From contig NZ_QXDF01000005.1 in NCBI RefSeq assembly GCF_003550175.1, positions 22,765-86,764 of the forward strand: DNA of 64,000 nucleotides, read 5' to 3'. Positions 1 through 8,558 of this stretch are shown here, one piece after another (within the stretch, counting starts at the first letter, position 1; every line of letters begins with the position of its first letter). Origin of the DNA: Dichotomicrobium thermohalophilum. Lineage in GTDB: Bacteria > Pseudomonadota > Alphaproteobacteria > Rhizobiales > Rhodomicrobiaceae. The translations under genes and the position numbers were made by a program. Under the pieces are notes generated by a model. The model did not search any database, was not told the origin of the DNA, and saw only the letters and a list, made by a program, of their open reading frames with translations.

Positions 1-1147
1 CGATGGCGTCCTCGACCGGCACATTCCGCAAGTCTGGCGGCAGGACATCCCAGGTATAGGTTTCCACTTCGAGGTGATCGGAGATCGGCGCTTGCCGGTG
101 CAACTCCAGAACCTCGGCGAGCACGTGCTGGGTCGTGCTGAAGTGCTCCAGCTCGGCAAGGAACAGCGGCACGTGGAAATGCACGCGCCACTCGTCGTAG
201 CTCTGCGCCTCGGCGGCCGCAAAGGCATCGGGCAGATCGAGAAACCGCTCCAGTGTCTCGCCGCGCCGCGCCACGACCTGATGCAGATAGGTTTCCTCAT
301 CGAAGGCGCGCAGGCGTTCGAGCGTCTCGGGCGTCACGCGCCGCAGATGCAGCGCCGCGCTAAGCTGGAGCTTGGGCACGGCGATGCCCGCTCCCCGCAG
401 CGCGGCGACCGATTCCCCGGGGTCTTCGTACTCCACGGCGGCGTGGCAGACATCGAAGCATACGCCGAGATGCCGGCGCAGCGCCTGTTCCGCCTGCGCC
501 GAAGACAGGCCGGTCAGTTCACCCATGCGCCGAACAGAGTTGACGTTTAACAGCCAATCCTGAAAAAAGGTGAGAGCTTCGCCGGTCGTCTCAAGGTAGC
601 AGTGCGGCTCAGGCTCCAGCGCCAGCGCGATCTGCTTTCCGGTCTCCTCGGAAATCCGATGCAGATGCACCGCATGGCGCAGAAGATGCTCGCGCATCGC
701 CTCTTCCTGTCCGCGCCCGACCGGGCGAAAGGCGCAGGGTACCGTGCTGATGCTGCCGGTCATGCCCTCCGGCAGCAGCCGGGCCAGCAGATCCGCCAGC
801 CGGTTCGTATAATCGAGCCGCGCACCCTCGGCCCAGCTCGGCTCATACACCTTCGCCTTCACGGTGGTGTCGTGAAACGGGCCGTAGGGAAAGCCGTTGA
901 TCGTGAAGACGTAAAGATCGTTTTCCGAAAGGAGGGCCGCGAAATCCTCTAGATTGTTTGGTGCGGCCAGCGCCTCCGCCGCCCGCGCCGACAGCCGCAG
1001 GCCCACGCCGAAAGGCTGCTCGGGGCAAACCCGCTGCTTCACCCGCGTGACGCGCTCCGCCACCGTGCGGCGCGTTTCCGCCCAGGTCTCACCCGGATGA
1101 ATGTTCGTGCAGTAGGTCAGGCAGCCCAGCTCCCCCCGCAAGTGCAT
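1..1147 (-). CDS. eboE: EboE-type TIM-barrel metabolite traffic protein (partial, runs off left edge)
   Basis: Open reading frame without a stop from an ATG at 1147 down to base 1, about 382 residues, so the C-terminus lies outside the window. The start overlaps the upstream eboD stop as TGATG. The N-terminus (MHLRGELGCLTYCTNIHPGE) and internal blocks such as CFDVCHAAVEYEDPGES match my memory of the EboE family, a xylose-isomerase/AP-endonuclease-like TIM barrel. Members of the ebo cluster are implicated in moving specialised metabolites across the inner membrane, for example scytonemin precursors in cyanobacteria; the biochemical role of EboE is not settled. Its coupling to eboD supports the call. 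Confidence 0.85.
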   Translation of the reverse strand, partial: MHLRGELGCLTYCTNIHPGETWAETRRTVAERVTRVKQRVCPEQPFGVGLRLSARAAEALAAPNNLEDFAALLSENDLYVFTINGFPYGPFHDTTVKAKVYEPSWAEGARLDYTNRLADLLARLLPEGMTGSISTVPCAFRPVGRGQEEAMREHLLRHAVHLHRISEETGKQIALALEPEPHCYLETTGEALTFFQDWLLNVNSVRRMGELTGLSSAQAEQALRRHLGVCFDVCHAAVEYEDPGESVAALRGAGIAVPKLQLSAALHLRRVTPETLERLRAFDEETYLHQVVARRGETLERFLDLPDAFAAAEAQSYDEWRVHFHVPLFLAELEHFSTTQHVLAEVLELHRQAPISDHLEVETYTWDVLPPDLRNVPVEDAI

Positions 1148-2343
1148 CAGACTTCTCTTCGCTTTTCCAGCCAGTCTATGGCTTCGAGCACCTTGTCTTC
1201 GGCGATCTCGTGAACGTCCACGCCGGTGCCGATGTCGCTGAGCATGGTCACGGTCAACTCGCCGCCGAGATGCTCGCGGAACTCCCGCAGGCCGCGCAGG
1301 ACAGCCAGGTTGCCACTCGCGTCGATCTTGCGCAGCGCCGGATGCCACAGCTTGAAACCCAGATGCTCCAGGAGGAAGCAGACGCGATCATCCTCTCCTT
1401 GCGGCAGCAGCCCGGAAAGCACAGAGTAACGCGTGTCGAGCGCGATGCCGATGGCGACTGCCTCGCCGTGGCGCAAGTGGTGATGCGTGATCGATTCCAG
1501 CTTGTGCGCGGCCCAGTGGCCGAAATCCAGCGGCCGCGCGCTGCCCGTCTCGAACGGGTCGCCGCCATGCGCGATCTGGTTCATGTGAAGTTCGGCGCAG
1601 CGCCGGATCATGTAGGCCATCGCATCCGGCGCGAAGATCGACAGCGCGTCGGCGTTGCGCTCCAGCCAGCCGAAAAAGTCTGCGTCGCGGATCAGCGCGA
1701 CCTTCACCGCCTCGGCCATCCCGGCGATCATTTCGCGCACGGGCAGCGTGTTCAGCAGCTCGGAATCGTTGATGACCGCAAAGGGCGGGGCGAAGGTCCC
1801 GACGAAGTTCTTGACGCCATTCAGGTTCACGCCGTTTTTCACGCCGACGCCAGAGTCGTTCTGGGACAGCACGGTGGTGGGGATGCGAACGTGGCGAACG
1901 CCGCGATGCGACGTTGCCGCGACCAGCCCGACCATGTCCAGCACCGCACCGCCGCCGACCGCGATCACATAGGAGTGGCGGTCGATGCCGTGCTCGTAAA
2001 CCTGATCCTGGGCCTGCTCGACGAAGGCCAATTCGTTCTTGACCTTTTCGCCGCCCGGGACGGGGCGCGGCGGCGCCACCAGCGTCATGCGGTTGCCGTG
2101 GGCCGTGGCGTATTCGGCGATCCGGGACGGGAGGTCGGGCGCGCAGGCCAGCAGGCCGTCATCGACAAAGACGAGACAGCGGTGCTGCTTGTCCGGTTCA
2201 AAACGTGTCAGCGTGTCGATCAGCGCCGGGTTGTCCGGACGAAACACGCCCGAGGTAAACACAACCGGGTACTCGTATGGCACCGAAAACCGCTGCCAGT
2301 GGATATTCGTTGCCGATGCCTCTCCCGTCTCAACTCTGCTCAT
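1147..2343 (-). CDS. eboD: EboD, 3-dehydroquinate-synthase-like protein of the ebo cluster
   Basis: 398 residues with the dehydroquinate synthase fold: NAD-binding AVGGGAVLDMVGLVAAT near residue 128, substrate loop PTTVLSQNDSGVGVKNGVN (155-173), and likely metal ligands E211 (AEAVKVALI), H276 (DFGHWAAH) and H292 (RHGEAVAIG). In the ebo cluster this AroB homologue is called EboD and probably makes or modifies a sugar- or cyclitol-like compound rather than serving the shikimate pathway. It is coupled to eboE by a 1-nt overlap and is the first leftward gene; eboA, eboB and eboC are not upstream. A housekeeping aroB is the alternative, but the eboE neighbour argues against it. Confidence 0.82.
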   Translation of the reverse strand: MSRVETGEASATNIHWQRFSVPYEYPVVFTSGVFRPDNPALIDTLTRFEPDKQHRCLVFVDDGLLACAPDLPSRIAEYATAHGNRMTLVAPPRPVPGGEKVKNELAFVEQAQDQVYEHGIDRHSYVIAVGGGAVLDMVGLVAATSHRGVRHVRIPTTVLSQNDSGVGVKNGVNLNGVKNFVGTFAPPFAVINDSELLNTLPVREMIAGMAEAVKVALIRDADFFGWLERNADALSIFAPDAMAYMIRRCAELHMNQIAHGGDPFETGSARPLDFGHWAAHKLESITHHHLRHGEAVAIGIALDTRYSVLSGLLPQGEDDRVCFLLEHLGFKLWHPALRKIDASGNLAVLRGLREFREHLGGELTVTMLSDIGTGVDVHEIAEDKVLEAIDWLEKRREV

Positions 2344-2455
2344 GCCAAACTCCCGGCTGTGTCTTCCGCACTCTCTCAGGCCTTGCCACTATGGCGCAAT
2401 ATCCCGTAGGGAACGAATTCGAAAACAATGATCATTCTGCGCATGGGAGGGCCGC

Positions 2456-2812
2456 ATGCGTTACATCTCTGGCGCGCTCGCGCTGTTTCTGCTCCTTTTC
2501 GCCGTGGCTCAGTACAACGATCCGGACGGGCTGTTCTGGGCGGTGGCGTATGGGGTTCCCGCTCTGTGGGCGATTGGTTTCGCTTTCGCTCCGTCGGCGC
2601 TACGCGGCACTGTGCCGGCGGCGCTGTTCACCGCCTGCGCGATCATCGCTTTCGTCGGCGTATACTACTTCTGGCCGCAGGCCAACGAATGGTGGCGTCA
2701 GGACGTCTGGTGGAACGATGAGGCTGCGCGCGAAGGGATGGGGCTGATGATTGTCGCTGCATCATTTCTCTTTCTCGCTGTGGCGATATTTCGCACCCGC
2801 CGACATGCGTGA
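2456..2812 (+). CDS. TMEM220-like small membrane protein
   Basis: 118 residues. The ATG at 2456 is preceded by GGGAGG at 2445-2450. Four hydrophobic segments are visible at roughly residues 4-18, 27-43, 50-68 and 96-111, and the N-terminal block AVAQYNDPDGLFWAVAYG matches the transmembrane-220 family signature (QYNDPD...W..Y). The family has no established biochemical function. The gene is divergent from eboD with 112 bp between them. It ends with a basic tail (RTRRHA), suggesting a cytoplasmic C-terminus. Confidence 0.75.
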   Translation: MRYISGALALFLLLFAVAQYNDPDGLFWAVAYGVPALWAIGFAFAPSALRGTVPAALFTACAIIAFVGVYYFWPQANEWWRQDVWWNDEAAREGMGLMIVAASFLFLAVAIFRTRRHA

Positions 2813-2992
2813 TAGGGTCGCACCTGTTTCTCCGCTGTCAACCTAATCAACTGAGGCGGCGGAGCAATGACGGGCTTGCGGGTATCACCCCTCGTGATGC
2901 TCGCAGGCGCGTCCAACTAATTGGCTTTGCCCAAAACAGGGAACGGTTGCTGACGCCCTGCGTTGGGGCAAGGCCGCAAAAAGGAGGAAGAA

Positions 2993-4423
2993 ATGAACCG
3001 CGTATTATCGACGCTTGCAGCTACAGCCATCGCCCTCGGGCTCGGCACCGCGGCGCACGCGCAGTCGGTCCCGCAGACCGTGGACGAGGTGGCGGAGCCT
3101 GGCGGCACGCTGCCGGGCAACCCCGAGATCGCGCTCGTCAAGGTGGCTGAAGGCTTCGCTGACCCGACGAACGTCACCAGTGCCAACGATGGCTCTGGTC
3201 GCATTTTCGTCGTAGAACGCGTCGGCCGCGTGAAGATCGTCAATCCGGACGGCACGGTTCAGGAAGAGCCGTTTCTGGACCTGACGAACATCAACCCGCT
3301 TGGGTCTGACGTGCAGACCGGCTTCGTGGAGCAGGGCCTCTATTCCTTGGCTTTCCATCCGAATTTCGAGGAAAATGGCTATTTCTTTGTCCATTACGCC
3401 TCGCTGCCGTTCAACGGCGACGGCGTGATCGTGCGTTTCCAGGTCGATCCGGAAAGCCCGAATGTCATGACGCCCGAGCGGACCAACGAGACCGCGAAGG
3501 TCATCATGCGGATCGAGCAGCCCTACTATAACCACAACGGCGGACAGATCGCGTTCGGTCCCGACGGCTATCTCTACATCGGCAGTGGCGACGGCGGCTG
3601 GGAAGGCGACCCGCTCCAGGCGGGCAAGGACCTGTCCACGCCACTCGGCAAGATGCTCCGCGTTGACGTGGATGTCCCGGAGGACGACCTGCGGCCTTAC
3701 CGCATCCCGGCGGACAACCCCTTCGCCACGGCAGCAAAAGAGCGGCTGATGGTCCTCTTCGGCATCACCGAGGAAGAGTTCGCCGAAATCCGCACCAAGG
3801 CCGAGCCGGAAATCTGGGCTTACGGTGTCCGCAACCCGTATGAATTCTCGTTCGACCCGGAGACGGGCGATCTCTACATCGCCGATGTCGGCCAGAACCA
3901 TTGGGAAGAGATCATTTATCAGCCAGCGGACAGCAAGGGCGGCGAGTATTACGGCTGGCCGGACATGCAGGGCACGTTCTGCCATCCGATGACCGGTGAT
4001 CCCGCAGAGCAGGAGTGCTCGGTCGTGGGCGTTCTGCCGGCCGCCCAGTATCCGCACCAGACACCCTACCCGGGCGCTGAGGACCTTGAAGAAGGTTTCG
4101 GCTGCTCCGTGCAGGGGCTCGGCGTGGCCAACTACGGCGGCATGGACGGCGTTTACCTCGCCGGCGACTGGTGCTCCGGCCGCGTCTTCGGCCTGGGCTG
4201 GGACGAAGACGCCGGAAAATGGCAGCTGCAGGAGCTTCTGCAGACCGGGCTGCAGTTCACCGCCGGCGGCTACGACGAAGACGGCAACGTCCTGGCCGTG
4301 ACCGCCAACAACTTCTACCTCGCCGATCAGGGCCCGCTGCAGAACCCTCCGGGCGCGCTTTGGCGCGTTGTGCCTGCGGATGAGGTTCCCGAAGGCGCCG
4401 AGGTCGCTCGGGTCAAGGAGTAA
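2993..4423 (+). CDS. Secreted PQQ-dependent sugar (glucose/sorbosone-type) dehydrogenase 1
   Basis: 476 residues from the ATG at 2993, chosen for AAGGAGG at 2981-2987 and an immediate Sec signal peptide cut near AHA/Q at residue 23; in-frame starts further upstream have no signal. The beta-propeller family signature is clear: ADPTNVTSANDGSGRIFVVE, YNHNGGQIAFGPDGYLYIGS (with the His expected at the active site), GSGDGGWEGD and EIWAYGVRNPYEFSFDP. The family oxidises aldoses or related alcohols in the periplasm using PQQ and calcium and passes electrons to a cytochrome. A cytochrome cL-like gene follows after a hairpin. The true substrate cannot be read from the sequence, and no pqq biosynthesis gene is in the window. 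Confidence 0.85.
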   Translation: MNRVLSTLAATAIALGLGTAAHAQSVPQTVDEVAEPGGTLPGNPEIALVKVAEGFADPTNVTSANDGSGRIFVVERVGRVKIVNPDGTVQEEPFLDLTNINPLGSDVQTGFVEQGLYSLAFHPNFEENGYFFVHYASLPFNGDGVIVRFQVDPESPNVMTPERTNETAKVIMRIEQPYYNHNGGQIAFGPDGYLYIGSGDGGWEGDPLQAGKDLSTPLGKMLRVDVDVPEDDLRPYRIPADNPFATAAKERLMVLFGITEEEFAEIRTKAEPEIWAYGVRNPYEFSFDPETGDLYIADVGQNHWEEIIYQPADSKGGEYYGWPDMQGTFCHPMTGDPAEQECSVVGVLPAAQYPHQTPYPGAEDLEEGFGCSVQGLGVANYGGMDGVYLAGDWCSGRVFGLGWDEDAGKWQLQELLQTGLQFTAGGYDEDGNVLAVTANNFYLADQGPLQNPPGALWRVVPADEVPEGAEVARVKE

Positions 4424-4454
4424 GTCCCTTCCTGGACTTCGGTAAATCGGAGTG

Positions 4455-4483
4455 CGCCGAGCCTTCGGGCTCGGCGTTTCTTT
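4455..4483 (+). terminator. Intrinsic terminator or attenuator between dehydrogenase 1 and its cytochrome
   Basis: A perfect 9-bp stem (CGCCGAGCC / GGCTCGGCG) closes a TTCG tetraloop and is followed by TTTCTTT. It lies 31 bp after the dehydrogenase stop and 46 bp before the cytochrome start, so it may set the ratio between the two proteins rather than end the operon. Confidence 0.65.
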
Positions 4484-4529
4484 GGAAGAAACCTCTCACC
4501 CAACGAACAAGAGCAAAAGAGAGTGGAGA

Positions 4530-5024
4530 ATGCGTTCCGCACTTATCGGCATCAGCCTTTTGGCCCTCGTGGCCGCAAGTTTCTCATTGCTGCCTTCCAG
4601 CCTGTCGGCGCAGGACAGCGCGCCTGAAAAGAAGGACGGCAAGGTGGTTTTCCGGCACGTTCTGGACGATGCACCGATCGAATTCGAGTTCAAGCCGGAA
4701 CAGGAAATCACGGAGGCCGTCGAGATTTTCCATCAGACCGCCGAAAACCCGTACTCGGGCAACGAGGAAGCCATCGCGGATGGCAAGAAGCTGTACAACG
4801 GGCTGTGCTCCGCCTGCCACCTGCCGGATGGCACCGGCCGGATCGGACCGAACCTCGTTGACGACAAGTACGGCTATGACGACATCGCAACCGACAAGGG
4901 CAAGTTCGAGATCATCTATGCCGGCGGCGCAGGCGCGATGCAAGCCTTCGGTCGGCGCCTCACCCAGGACGAGATTTTGCGCGTCATGGCCTACCTTGAG
5001 AAGCTGAAGGCCGAGGCGTCCTGA
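4530..5024 (+). CDS. Periplasmic cytochrome c resembling cytochrome cL/XoxG
   Basis: 164 residues from the ATG at 4530 (GTGGAG just upstream), with a Sec signal ending near SLSAQ at residue 27. One haem site, CSACH, occupies residues 93-97; a likely axial Met lies in GAGAMQAFG. The blocks VVFRHVLDDAPIEFEF, ENPYSGNEEAIADGKKLYNG, GRIGPNLVDDKYGY and FEIIYAGGAGAM follow the layout of cytochrome cL, the electron acceptor of PQQ methanol dehydrogenases (MxaG/XoxG). Here its neighbour is a PQQ sugar-dehydrogenase-type protein and no xoxF or mxaF is present, so pairing with that enzyme is inferred from context. Confidence 0.82.
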   Translation: MRSALIGISLLALVAASFSLLPSSLSAQDSAPEKKDGKVVFRHVLDDAPIEFEFKPEQEITEAVEIFHQTAENPYSGNEEAIADGKKLYNGLCSACHLPDGTGRIGPNLVDDKYGYDDIATDKGKFEIIYAGGAGAMQAFGRRLTQDEILRVMAYLEKLKAEAS

Positions 5025-5040
5025 TTCCTGACGGATGTTC

Positions 5041-5070
5041 GCGGGAGGGGCAGATCCGCCCCTTTCCCGC
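5041..5070. terminator. GC-rich hairpin after the cytochrome cL-like gene
   Basis: GCGGGAGGGGC and GCCCCTTTCCCGC form a stem with a three-base bulge around AGATCC, 16 bp past the cytochrome stop. There is no U tract, so termination is only a suggestion. Confidence 0.4.
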
Positions 5071-5303
5071 CACATCTCATTCGCCCGCAACTCCCTTGCG
5101 GCGGGCTCCAGGCGACCGACTGCGAAAGGAAATTTTCGAGCTTTCTCAAGACCGTCACGCAGTCGAAACGGGGCACCGGCTTTCCCGGACGGGGTTAACC
5201 GTTGCCTACCCCCGCCCTGCAGCCGTAATCTTTCTCCCAGCGGCGCAAAACAAACCAGCTCCCACCAGGAGCCCAAACGCCGCGGCACCAAGGGAGGAAA
5301 GAC

Positions 5304-6593
5304 GTGAATCTCAAATCAATAATCTCATCCTGCCTCAGCTTCATCGTGGCCGCCGTACTCGCGGCAGGAACGGCCACCGCTCAGGAAAAAATCAAGCTCG
5401 AACCCTTCGTCGAGGGCCTGAACCAGCCAGTGGCAATGGTCCAGACGCCTGACGGCCGCATGTTCGTCGCCGAGCAGTGGGGTCGCGTCCGCGTGGTCAC
5501 CGCCGATGGCCAACTCCTCGGCGAGCCGCTCCTGGACATTCGCCACCTCATAGTCGACCAGATACCGGACTTCGACGAGCGTGGTCTCATCGGCCTGGCG
5601 CTCCATCCGGATTTCGAGAACAACGGCAAGTTCTATGTCGCCTACTCCGGCCACAAGGACTGGCAGGGGCGCCTCAACGAACTGCTCTGGTACGACCACA
5701 ACAACGTCGTCGCCGAGTACACGATTTCCGATGAGAACGAGAATCTGGCGGACCGGTTCTCCGGGCGTGTGCTCTCGTCGATCGCATGGCCGCAATTCAA
5801 CCATAACGGCCACTGGATGGATTTCGGCCCGGATGGAATGCTTTACGTCTCTGTGGGTGACGGTGGCTACGCGAATGACTGGGGCATCGGCCACAATGTG
5901 CGTACCGGCAATGGTCAGGATGTCACGACCGTCCTCGGATCGATCATGCGTCTCGATCCGGAAACCGGTGAAGCGGCTGAAGGCAACCCGGACCTGGGGC
6001 CGGACGCCGACCCGCGCATCTGGGCCTACGGCCTGCGCAACGCATGGCGCTGCTCCTTCGACATGGGCGGCGACAATGAACTGTTCTGCGCCGATGTCGG
6101 ACAGAACAGCTATGAGGAAGTGAACATCGTCGAAGCCGGCGACAACCTCGGCTGGCGCCGGATGGAGGCGAGCCATTGCTTCAACTATCTGGAGCCGGAC
6201 AACCACCCCGAGGAGTGCGACACGTCAGGGCTGAAGATGCCGATCATCGAATACGAGAACTGCACGGCCCGGCCGCAGAACTGCAAGGGCATCTCCATCA
6301 CGGGCGGCTACGTCTATCGCGGCAGCCACGAGCCCTGGCAGGGCAAATACATCTTCGGTGACTGGTCCAAACAGTTCGGCGCCTATGACGGCCAGATCTT
6401 CTTCGGCACCGAGGGCGAGGACGGCAACTGGACCATGGAGACTGCCGAGGTCACCAACATGGACGGCAATATCCCCTACGTCCTGTCCTTCGCGCAGGAC
6501 AATGACGGGGAGGTCTACGCCCTGACCTCGGTCACCACCGGTCCGGCTGGCGGTGCTCAGGACACGATCTACAAGATTGTGCCCAGCGAGTAA
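5304..6593 (+). CDS. Secreted PQQ-dependent sugar dehydrogenase 2
   Basis: 429 residues. The start is a GTG at 5304 with GGGAGGAAA at 5292-5300, followed directly by a Sec signal peptide ending near TATAQ (residue 26). The same beta-propeller family as the protein encoded at 2993: LNQPVAMVQTPDGRMFVAEQ, FNHNGHWMDFGPDGMLYVSV, GDGGYANDWG, RIWAYGLRNAWRCSFDMGG and DVGQNSYEEV. It has its own partner cytochrome c about 100 bp downstream, so this is a second, diverged copy of the dehydrogenase-cytochrome pair. Cysteines in SHCFNYLEPDNHPEEC and ENCTARPQNC suggest disulfides. The substrate is unknown. Confidence 0.83.
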   Translation: MNLKSIISSCLSFIVAAVLAAGTATAQEKIKLEPFVEGLNQPVAMVQTPDGRMFVAEQWGRVRVVTADGQLLGEPLLDIRHLIVDQIPDFDERGLIGLALHPDFENNGKFYVAYSGHKDWQGRLNELLWYDHNNVVAEYTISDENENLADRFSGRVLSSIAWPQFNHNGHWMDFGPDGMLYVSVGDGGYANDWGIGHNVRTGNGQDVTTVLGSIMRLDPETGEAAEGNPDLGPDADPRIWAYGLRNAWRCSFDMGGDNELFCADVGQNSYEEVNIVEAGDNLGWRRMEASHCFNYLEPDNHPEECDTSGLKMPIIEYENCTARPQNCKGISITGGYVYRGSHEPWQGKYIFGDWSKQFGAYDGQIFFGTEGEDGNWTMETAEVTNMDGNIPYVLSFAQDNDGEVYALTSVTTGPAGGAQDTIYKIVPSE

Positions 6594-6638
6594 GCCCTCA
6601 GCGGCAGCGTTGGACGACCCGCCTTCAAGACGTGCCTG

Positions 6639-6665
6639 GACGCCCCGCAGCCGCGGGGCGTCTTG
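6639..6665 (+). terminator. Hairpin between dehydrogenase 2 and its cytochrome
   Basis: A perfect 10-bp stem (GACGCCCCGC / GCGGGGCGTC) with a 4-nt AGCC loop, 46 bp after the stop of dehydrogenase 2; only a short T-poor tail follows. Its position mirrors the hairpin at 4455-4483 in the first module. Confidence 0.45.
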
Positions 6666-6689
6666 CCGAGACAAGAAGAGAGAAGACCA

Positions 6690-7037
6690 ATGAAGTCCGC
6701 TTTCACAGCTGCGCTCTTGGCCGCGGTCATTGCGCTACCGGCATACGCGCAGGAGGCGAGCAAGCCGCCCGAGCCATTCACCGAGGATTTCCTGAGCGAC
6801 GCCGAAAACATCAACGCCGGCCAAGAGATGTGGGCCGAACAGTGCCGCCACTGCCATGGCCGTACCGCCTATCCGGGGAAGGCGCCGAAACTGAAGCCAT
6901 ACAAGTATAAGCCGGAGTTCGTGTATCGCCGCGTTACCGACGGCTTCCGCAAGATGCCTTCCTGGGAAGAGGTCTACACGGACCTCGAGCGCATGCAGAT
7001 CACGGCCTACGTGCTCAGCGACGATTTCTCGCCGTGA
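6690..7037 (+). CDS. Small periplasmic mono-haem cytochrome c
   Basis: 115 residues from the ATG at 6690, chosen because a Sec signal (ending near PAYAQ, residue 21) starts there. The haem motif CRHCH is at residues 52-56 and the probable axial Met is M89 in GFRKMPSWEE. It is shorter than the cytochrome at 4530 and not of the cL type: the sequence around the haem (AGQEMWAEQCRHCHGRTAYPG) is a plain class I cytochrome. It is probably the electron acceptor of the PQQ dehydrogenase encoded just upstream, an inference from adjacency only. Confidence 0.82.
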   Translation: MKSAFTAALLAAVIALPAYAQEASKPPEPFTEDFLSDAENINAGQEMWAEQCRHCHGRTAYPGKAPKLKPYKYKPEFVYRRVTDGFRKMPSWEEVYTDLERMQITAYVLSDDFSP

Positions 7038-7049
7038 GTGGAGAACGGT

Positions 7050-7083
7050 GCCGGCTGGCGGCGGTGATCGCCGCCGAGCCGGC
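7050..7083. terminator. Strong GC hairpin after the second cytochrome
   Basis: Nested inverted repeats: outer GCCGGC arms and an inner GGCGGCG / CGCCGCC stem around GTGAT, starting 12 bp past the cytochrome stop. No T run follows, so it may act as a transcript stabiliser or a Rho-assisted end. Confidence 0.4.
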
Positions 7084-7259
7084 CCTGCCGGCCCTGACCG
7101 CCTGCTGCGCGCTGTTCTTTTCATGCAGTCCTGCTGAGCGCGCGCTTCGCGTAACAAGCAAGGCCCGGCGGGCAGCCGCGAGCGCGTGTCCGCTCTGGCG
7201 GTTCGCGGGTATAAGATGGCTGGACCGGGCACCAATTTTCAGCATTGGAGGCGCAGGCA

Positions 7260-8558
7260 ATGAACTTGGCGAGAATGGCGGCGAGCCGGATGGAAGCCGG
7301 TCGGCCTGTGCGGGCCGGCCTCATCGGAGCCGGCAAGTTCGGCTCGATGTTTCTCGCGCAGGTGCCGACCATCGCCGGGCTTGAAGTAACCGCCATCGCC
7401 GATCTGGCACCGGACCACGCCCGGGCAGCCTGCCGGACCGTCGGATGGGACGATGCGCGGACCGAGAAAATCGCGTTTACCGAAGACGGCACTGCGCTCG
7501 CAGCGCGCGATGATGTCGAGGTCGTCATCGAGGCCACCGGACAGCCCCGCGCCGGGATTTCGCATGCGCAGGCCGCGATCGCGGCCGGCAAGCATGTCGT
7601 GATGGTCAATGTCGAAGCCGATGTTCTCGCCGGTCCGGCGCTGGCGCAGCGCGCGGCGAGCGCAGAGGTCGTCTACTCGATGGCATATGGGGATCAGCCG
7701 GCGCTGGTGGCCGAATTGGTCGACTGGGCACGTGCTTCCGGCTTCTCGGTCGCGGCCGCCGGCAAGGGGACGAAGTATCTTCCTGAGTATCACCACGTCA
7801 CGCCTGATAACGTCTGGGAGCACTATGGGCTGAGCCTGGACGAGGCGCGGCGGGCCGGCATGAACCCGCAGATGTTCAACTCGTTTCTGGACGGGACGAA
7901 AAGCGCAATCGAAATGGCTGCAATCGCAAACGCGACCGGCCTTGCTGTTCCCCGTGCCGGCCTGAGCTTTCCGCCCTGCGGAGTCGACGATCTTCCACAT
8001 GTCCTGCGGCCCCGTAGCGCCGGCGGTCAGCTTGAGCATTCCGGCATGGTCGAGGTCGTCTCCAGCCTGGAGCGCGACGGGCGCCCGGTCTACCGGGACC
8101 TTCGCTGGGGCGTTTACGTGCTTCTTGAAGCGCCGAACGACTATGCCGCCGCGTGCTTTCGCCAATATGGCCTGCCGACCGACAGCACGGGCCGCTATGC
8201 GGCCATGTACAAGCCGTTTCACCTGATCGGTCTCGAACTGTCGATCTCGGTGCTGAGTGCGGCGCTGCGTCGTGAGCCCACCGGGTGCGCCCACAGCTTC
8301 CGGGGAAATGTAGCCGCGGTCGCCAAGCGCGATCTTGCGGCGGGCGAGATGCTGGACGGCGAGGGCGGATACACTGTCTGGGGCAAACTGGTGCCCGCGG
8401 ATGCGGGCGCGTCCGCCGACGTCCTGCCCATCGGGCTGGCCCACGGCATTCCGCTGGTGCGCAACGTCAGCGAGGGCGAAATTCTGACATTCTCCGATGT
8501 CAAAATCCCCGACGATGAGGTCATTGGCATCTACCGGGAGGCGACGCTGACGGCATGA
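7260..8558 (+). CDS. NAD(P)-binding oxidoreductase with C-terminal SAF domain (COG4091-like)
   Basis: 432 residues from the ATG at 7260 (GGAGGC at 7247-7252; the in-frame TTG at 7245 is unlikely). An N-terminal Rossmann fold is shown by AGLIGAGKFGSMFLAQVPTI, followed by a homoserine-dehydrogenase-like middle (HVVMVNVEADVLAGPALAQR, YSMAYGDQPALVAELVDWAR). The C-terminal SAF-type segment carries AVAKRDLAAGEMLDGEGGYT and GIPLVRNVSEGEILTFSDVK. Proteins of this layout are called predicted homoserine dehydrogenases with a SAF domain; some relatives act on branched or oxidised sugar acids. The neighbours are sugar enzymes, so a carbohydrate substrate is plausible but unproven. Confidence 0.72.
   Translation: MNLARMAASRMEAGRPVRAGLIGAGKFGSMFLAQVPTIAGLEVTAIADLAPDHARAACRTVGWDDARTEKIAFTEDGTALAARDDVEVVIEATGQPRAGISHAQAAIAAGKHVVMVNVEADVLAGPALAQRAASAEVVYSMAYGDQPALVAELVDWARASGFSVAAAGKGTKYLPEYHHVTPDNVWEHYGLSLDEARRAGMNPQMFNSFLDGTKSAIEMAAIANATGLAVPRAGLSFPPCGVDDLPHVLRPRSAGGQLEHSGMVEVVSSLERDGRPVYRDLRWGVYVLLEAPNDYAAACFRQYGLPTDSTGRYAAMYKPFHLIGLELSISVLSAALRREPTGCAHSFRGNVAAVAKRDLAAGEMLDGEGGYTVWGKLVPADAGASADVLPIGLAHGIPLVRNVSEGEILTFSDVKIPDDEVIGIYREATLTA

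Noticed and set aside
4452..4529. Earlier start for the cytochrome cL-like gene
   Set aside because: The extension would begin next to the terminator hairpin and hide the signal peptide; the ATG at 4530 gives a proper Sec signal.
2993..7037. Reading the dehydrogenase genes as a XoxF/MxaF methanol dehydrogenase
   Set aside because: Both proteins are the smaller glucose/sorbosone-type beta-propellers (476 and 429 residues), not the quinoprotein alcohol dehydrogenase fold of about 600 residues.
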